DNA from: Microcaldota archaeon
GTDB taxonomy: Archaea > Micrarchaeota > Micrarchaeia > Anstonellales > Bilamarchaeaceae
Length of the DNA stretch: 6,403 nt
Reading direction: 5' to 3'
Assembly: GCA_030666035.1 (NCBI GenBank)
Contig: DAOUYQ010000050.1
Span: 1-6,403, forward strand
Shown: piece after piece, positions 5,031 to 6,403 of the stretch
Layout: each line of letters starts with the position of its first letter
Numbering within the stretch: position 1 is the first letter of the stretch
Made by a program: the position numbers and the translations under genes
Notes under the pieces: model-generated
The model's database searches: none
The model's input: only the letters and a program-made list of their open reading frames with translations
Told to the model about the DNA's origin: nothing

Positions 5031-5626
5031 GTTTTCCATTGATTGGAAATCCCATTTCCAAAGAAAAAGAACAATCCCCTCCAGTGGTTCTCCTCCACAG
5101 TGAAAAAACCCCTTCCAGCTTCAGCGGAACCATAATAGACCTCGAAACTATCGGGAGTTTTTCCAGATTCTCTGATTCCCGGGCCTACCAAAGCATACTC
5201 CCGGTTATTTTTGGCTGCATCAACAACACCGAACTATCCATCTTTTGCGCCAGAAACAAGGATTCAATAACCCACCTAAATAACAAAACCCGCGAAACCC
5301 TAAAAAACCTGGAAAAGCCCTTCTACGCATTCAACTGCAATTTCGAAATGGGAGTGCTATACCACAACCTGAATGAAAAAGTCAAGTTTGAGCGAGAACT
5401 GAACAAGGAAAAATACGAAGCCAAGCGCACAGCTGTTTCCTCATTGAATATTCCCCAATATGATGATCCCTTCTTTGATAATGGCAAATTATGCATGGAT
5501 GCCTGGCTTAATGGGCAAACAAAAGAGGCAATGGCCCACAACAGAAGCTGCCTCCTAAAAGAAAGGGATATTCTCCTAAAGCGGGGTTTCCGGGAGCCGG
5601 ATAGCCTAAAATTTATAACAGATTAA
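5027..5626 (+). CDS. DEDD/RNase H-like exonuclease-type protein, partner of the helicase
   Basis: A 199-residue protein. TIIDLETIGSF carries the first acidic pair (Asp38, Glu40) of the DEDD 3'-5' exonuclease/YprB-like RNase H fold. FYAFNCNFEMGVLYHNL (about 99-115) fits the second motif, with Glu107 where Asp is usual. AMAHNRSCLLKERDILLKR (169-187) fits the last motif, but Cys175 sits where the catalytic Asp of Y/H-N-x-x-D is expected. Asp181 or another acid might substitute, or activity may be lost; both are inference. The length suits a single nuclease domain. The start overlaps the helicase stop (ATGA), with AGGTG 7 bases upstream inside the helicase end, so translation is coupled and the two proteins probably act together on DNA. 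A hairpin related to that at 2022-2045 lies in codons 6-12. Confidence 0.62.
   Translation: MSFPLIGNPISKEKEQSPPVVLLHSEKTPSSFSGTIIDLETIGSFSRFSDSRAYQSILPVIFGCINNTELSIFCARNKDSITHLNNKTRETLKNLEKPFYAFNCNFEMGVLYHNLNEKVKFERELNKEKYEAKRTAVSSLNIPQYDDPFFDNGKLCMDAWLNGQTKEAMAHNRSCLLKERDILLKRGFREPDSLKFITD
5043..5061. repeat. Hairpin TTGGAAAT / ATTTCCAA inside the exonuclease gene
   Basis: Arms at 5043-5050 and 5054-5061 pair perfectly around the loop CCC. Arms and immediate flanks (GA before, AG after) match the hairpin at 2022-2045, and GAACAA follows at a short distance in both places. It sits within the first 12 codons of the gene. Confidence 0.55.
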
Positions 5627-5672
5627 GTAGGCAGCAGCGTTTAGCCAACTGCCGCTACCTTTATCCTATTTA
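5627..5672 (+). terminator. Possible terminator after the helicase operon
   Basis: GGCAG at 5630-5634 pairs with CTGCC at 5649-5653, and GTAG (5627-5630) could alternatively extend to CTAC (5655-5658) past a two-base bulge. The T-rich stretch TTTATCCTATTTAT follows. The position directly after the stop fits a terminator, but the stem is weak. Confidence 0.35.
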
Positions 5673-5674
5673 TG

Positions 5675-5700
5675 AAGGTTCCCAGTATACTGGCAACCTT
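5675..5700. repeat. 26-base inverted repeat around the palindrome CCAGTATACTGG
   Basis: Two 13-base half sites (5675-5687 and 5688-5700) pair with a single C-C mismatch and no loop. The core CCAGTATACTGG is a perfect 12-base palindrome and the outer arms are AAGGTT/AACCTT. This form suits a dimeric regulator's binding site better than an RNA hairpin. It ends about 60 bases before the toxin-antitoxin TATA box. Confidence 0.6.
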
Positions 5701-5752
5701 TCAATCACTTACACAAAGCTTTATACTGCTCTCGTGACTTTGCCCCCCAAGA

Positions 5753-5770
5753 AACCGAAAAGTTTATATA
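5753..5770 (+). promoter_or_regulatory. BRE and TATA box of the toxin-antitoxin operon
   Basis: An A-rich BRE-like stretch (CCGAAAAG) directly precedes TTTATATA (5763-5770). Transcription is predicted at about 5793, the A of the antitoxin ATG, so the mRNA is probably leaderless; no SD is present. It is the clearest promoter in the window. Confidence 0.7.
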
Positions 5771-5795
5771 CTATAGCGTACTATAGTTTACTATG
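5769..5795 (+). promoter_or_regulatory. Probable antitoxin operator: phased TACTATAG repeats
   Basis: TACTATAG begins at 5769 and 5779 and a shortened TACTATG at 5789, exactly 10 bases apart, so the units face the same side of the helix. They overlap the TATA box end and the start codon. CTATAG is itself palindromic. Ribbon-helix-helix antitoxins bind short repeated sites like these, so autoregulation is likely. Confidence 0.6.
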
Positions 5796-6011
5796 ACAAC
5801 CACCATTCAAATAAGTGAGGCTTTGCAGAATGAACTAATCAAAAGAAAACTCTTTGATAGAGAGACATATGAAGAAGTCATTTGGGATGTTATTGAAGAC
5901 ACCAGGGAATTAAGTGGACAGACAAAAAAGGATATTGCGGAAGCCCGCAAGGAATTCAACGAAGGAAAATTCTACACTCTAAAAGAAATTGAGAAAGAAG
6001 CAGGGCTATAA
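5793..6011 (+). CDS. Ribbon-helix-helix antitoxin (RelB-like)
   Basis: A 72-residue protein. The N-terminus TTTIQISEALQNELIKRK, followed by ETYEEVIWDVIED, fits a ribbon-helix-helix DNA-binding domain (strand at 2-7, helices at about 8-18 and 24-36) as in archaeal antitoxins. The C-terminal half (DIAEARKEFNEGKFYTLKEI and after) is the charged helical tail that typically wraps the RelE toxin. It is expected to neutralise the toxin and repress its own promoter through the TACTATAG repeats. The leaderless start at 5793 fits the TATA box. Its stop TAA shares its last base with the toxin ATG (TAATG), giving tight co-expression. Confidence 0.85.
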   Translation: MTTTIQISEALQNELIKRKLFDRETYEEVIWDVIEDTRELSGQTKKDIAEARKEFNEGKFYTLKEIEKEAGL

Positions 6012-6259
6012 TGTACCAAATCATATTCGCCCCTAAAGCTAGAAAGCAATTTCTTAAACTAGAAAAAGATATCCAGAAACGTATTCTACAAGCTTTGAAA
6101 AGGATAAGAATTAGGCCTGAAGCTTATCTGGTAAAGTTAGTTGATGATTCTTCATTCAAACTCAGAGTGGGAGAATACCGACTTTTTATTGACATTCTTG
6201 GAGACAAATTAGTCCTTTTGGTTGTAAAAATAGGCCATAGGAAAAACATCTATAAATAG
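6011..6259 (+). CDS. RelE/ParE-family toxin
   Basis: An 82-residue protein of normal family length. MYQIIFAPKARKQFLKL is the typical first strand and helix. SFKLRVGEYRLFIDI (48-62) is the characteristic R-x-G-x-Y-R strand pair. The C-terminus VVKIGHRKNIYK carries the conserved G-H-R-x-x-x-Y signature, with His76, Arg77 and Tyr81 candidates for mRNA cleavage or contact. RelE toxins cut mRNA in the ribosomal A site; ParE relatives target gyrase. The sequence suggests RelE but does not prove it. No truncation is seen, so the pair looks functional. It follows the antitoxin with a one-base overlap. Confidence 0.88.
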   Translation: MYQIIFAPKARKQFLKLEKDIQKRILQALKRIRIRPEAYLVKLVDDSSFKLRVGEYRLFIDILGDKLVLLVVKIGHRKNIYK

Positions 6260-6312
6260 AATATAAACTGCATGGGGGGCGCATCACTTTATTATATTCA
6301 TAATAATTATTT
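6260..6312. other. Convergent intergenic region, AT-rich
   Basis: A spacer of 53 bases between the toxin stop and the stop of the opposing gene. TTCATAATAAT occurs at 6297-6307 and again at 6312-6322. The AT-rich, T-containing stretches on both strands could terminate transcription from both sides. Confidence 0.4.
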
Positions 6313-6403
6313 TCATAATAATCCATAAACCTTTGCAAAAATTGCCCCATACACCTCCTCCATCATATAAATTGAGCCAGTTATTAAAATCAAATCCTCT
6401 TTT
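6313..6403 (-). CDS. C-terminal end of a probable FolC/Mur-ligase-family protein (partial)
   Basis: The minus strand carries the last 29 codons of a gene entering from the right edge: KEDLILITGSIYMMEEV, then YGAIFAKVYGLL, with stop TGA at 6313-6315. DLILITGSIYMMEEV closely resembles the conserved end of folylpolyglutamate/dihydrofolate synthases and related Mur ligases (D-L-V-L-V-T-G-S-L-Y). The adjacent frames also stay open for part of the stretch, but only this one gives the family-like sequence. With so few residues the exact enzyme cannot be named. Confidence 0.55.
   Translation of the reverse strand, partial: KEDLILITGSIYMMEEVYGAIFAKVYGLL

Noticed and set aside
5719..5728. TTTATACTG as a second promoter for the toxin-antitoxin pair
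   Set aside because: A transcript from it would begin about 45 bases before the antitoxin without an SD. The box at 5763-5770 has better sequence and spacing.
6297..6322. Tandem TTCATAATAAT as a CRISPR or plasmid iteron
   Set aside because: There are only two copies in very AT-rich DNA at a convergent gene end, so chance or a terminator role is simpler.

Overview
The window looks archaeal. Four coding starts on the + strand are preceded by TATA-like boxes (TTTAAATA, TTTATAAA, TTTATATA) at the distance that puts transcription start on or just before the start codon, so several genes are probably leaderless. Internal operon genes instead carry short Shine-Dalgarno (SD) sites such as AGGAGG, GGTGA and AGGTG. 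The families present (stand-alone MNT nucleotidyltransferase, ribbon-helix-helix/RelE pair, AlbA_2/HATPase_c_4-type regulator remnant) are common in archaea. The lineage cannot be fixed from this window. The base composition is moderately AT-rich.

Left block, minus strand (1-1131): a short operon read right to left. It holds a candidate 30-residue ORF with a perfect AGGAGG, a minimal MNT-type nucleotidyltransferase, an optional 29-residue ORF overlapping its end, and a transglutaminase-like cysteine protease-fold gene that runs off the left edge. The divergent plus-strand unit (1185-1965) encodes two small membrane proteins of unknown function.

Middle (1966-2726): a terminator-like hairpin, two perfect back-to-back hairpins, and a decayed 3' remnant of an AlbA_2/HATPase_c_4/winged-helix regulator. 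Its reading frame can be rebuilt by correcting three homopolymer-length changes. About 295 bases without a recognisable gene follow.

Right block (2694-5626): the most distinctive part. A leaderless gene encodes a UvrD/PcrA-like superfamily 1 helicase with a zinc ribbon and a RecQ-type RQC winged helix in front and an HRDC domain behind. The 2B subdomain normally found between motifs IV and V appears to be missing. An ATGA overlap couples it to a DEDD/RNase H-like exonuclease-type protein. The pair suggests a DNA unwinding and degradation or repair module.

Right end (5627-6403): a palindrome-rich spacer, a RelBE-type toxin-antitoxin pair with a 10-bp-phased operator over a leaderless promoter, and the convergent 3' end of a probable FolC/Mur-ligase-family gene. 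No tRNA, rRNA, CRISPR array or complete insertion sequence was seen.
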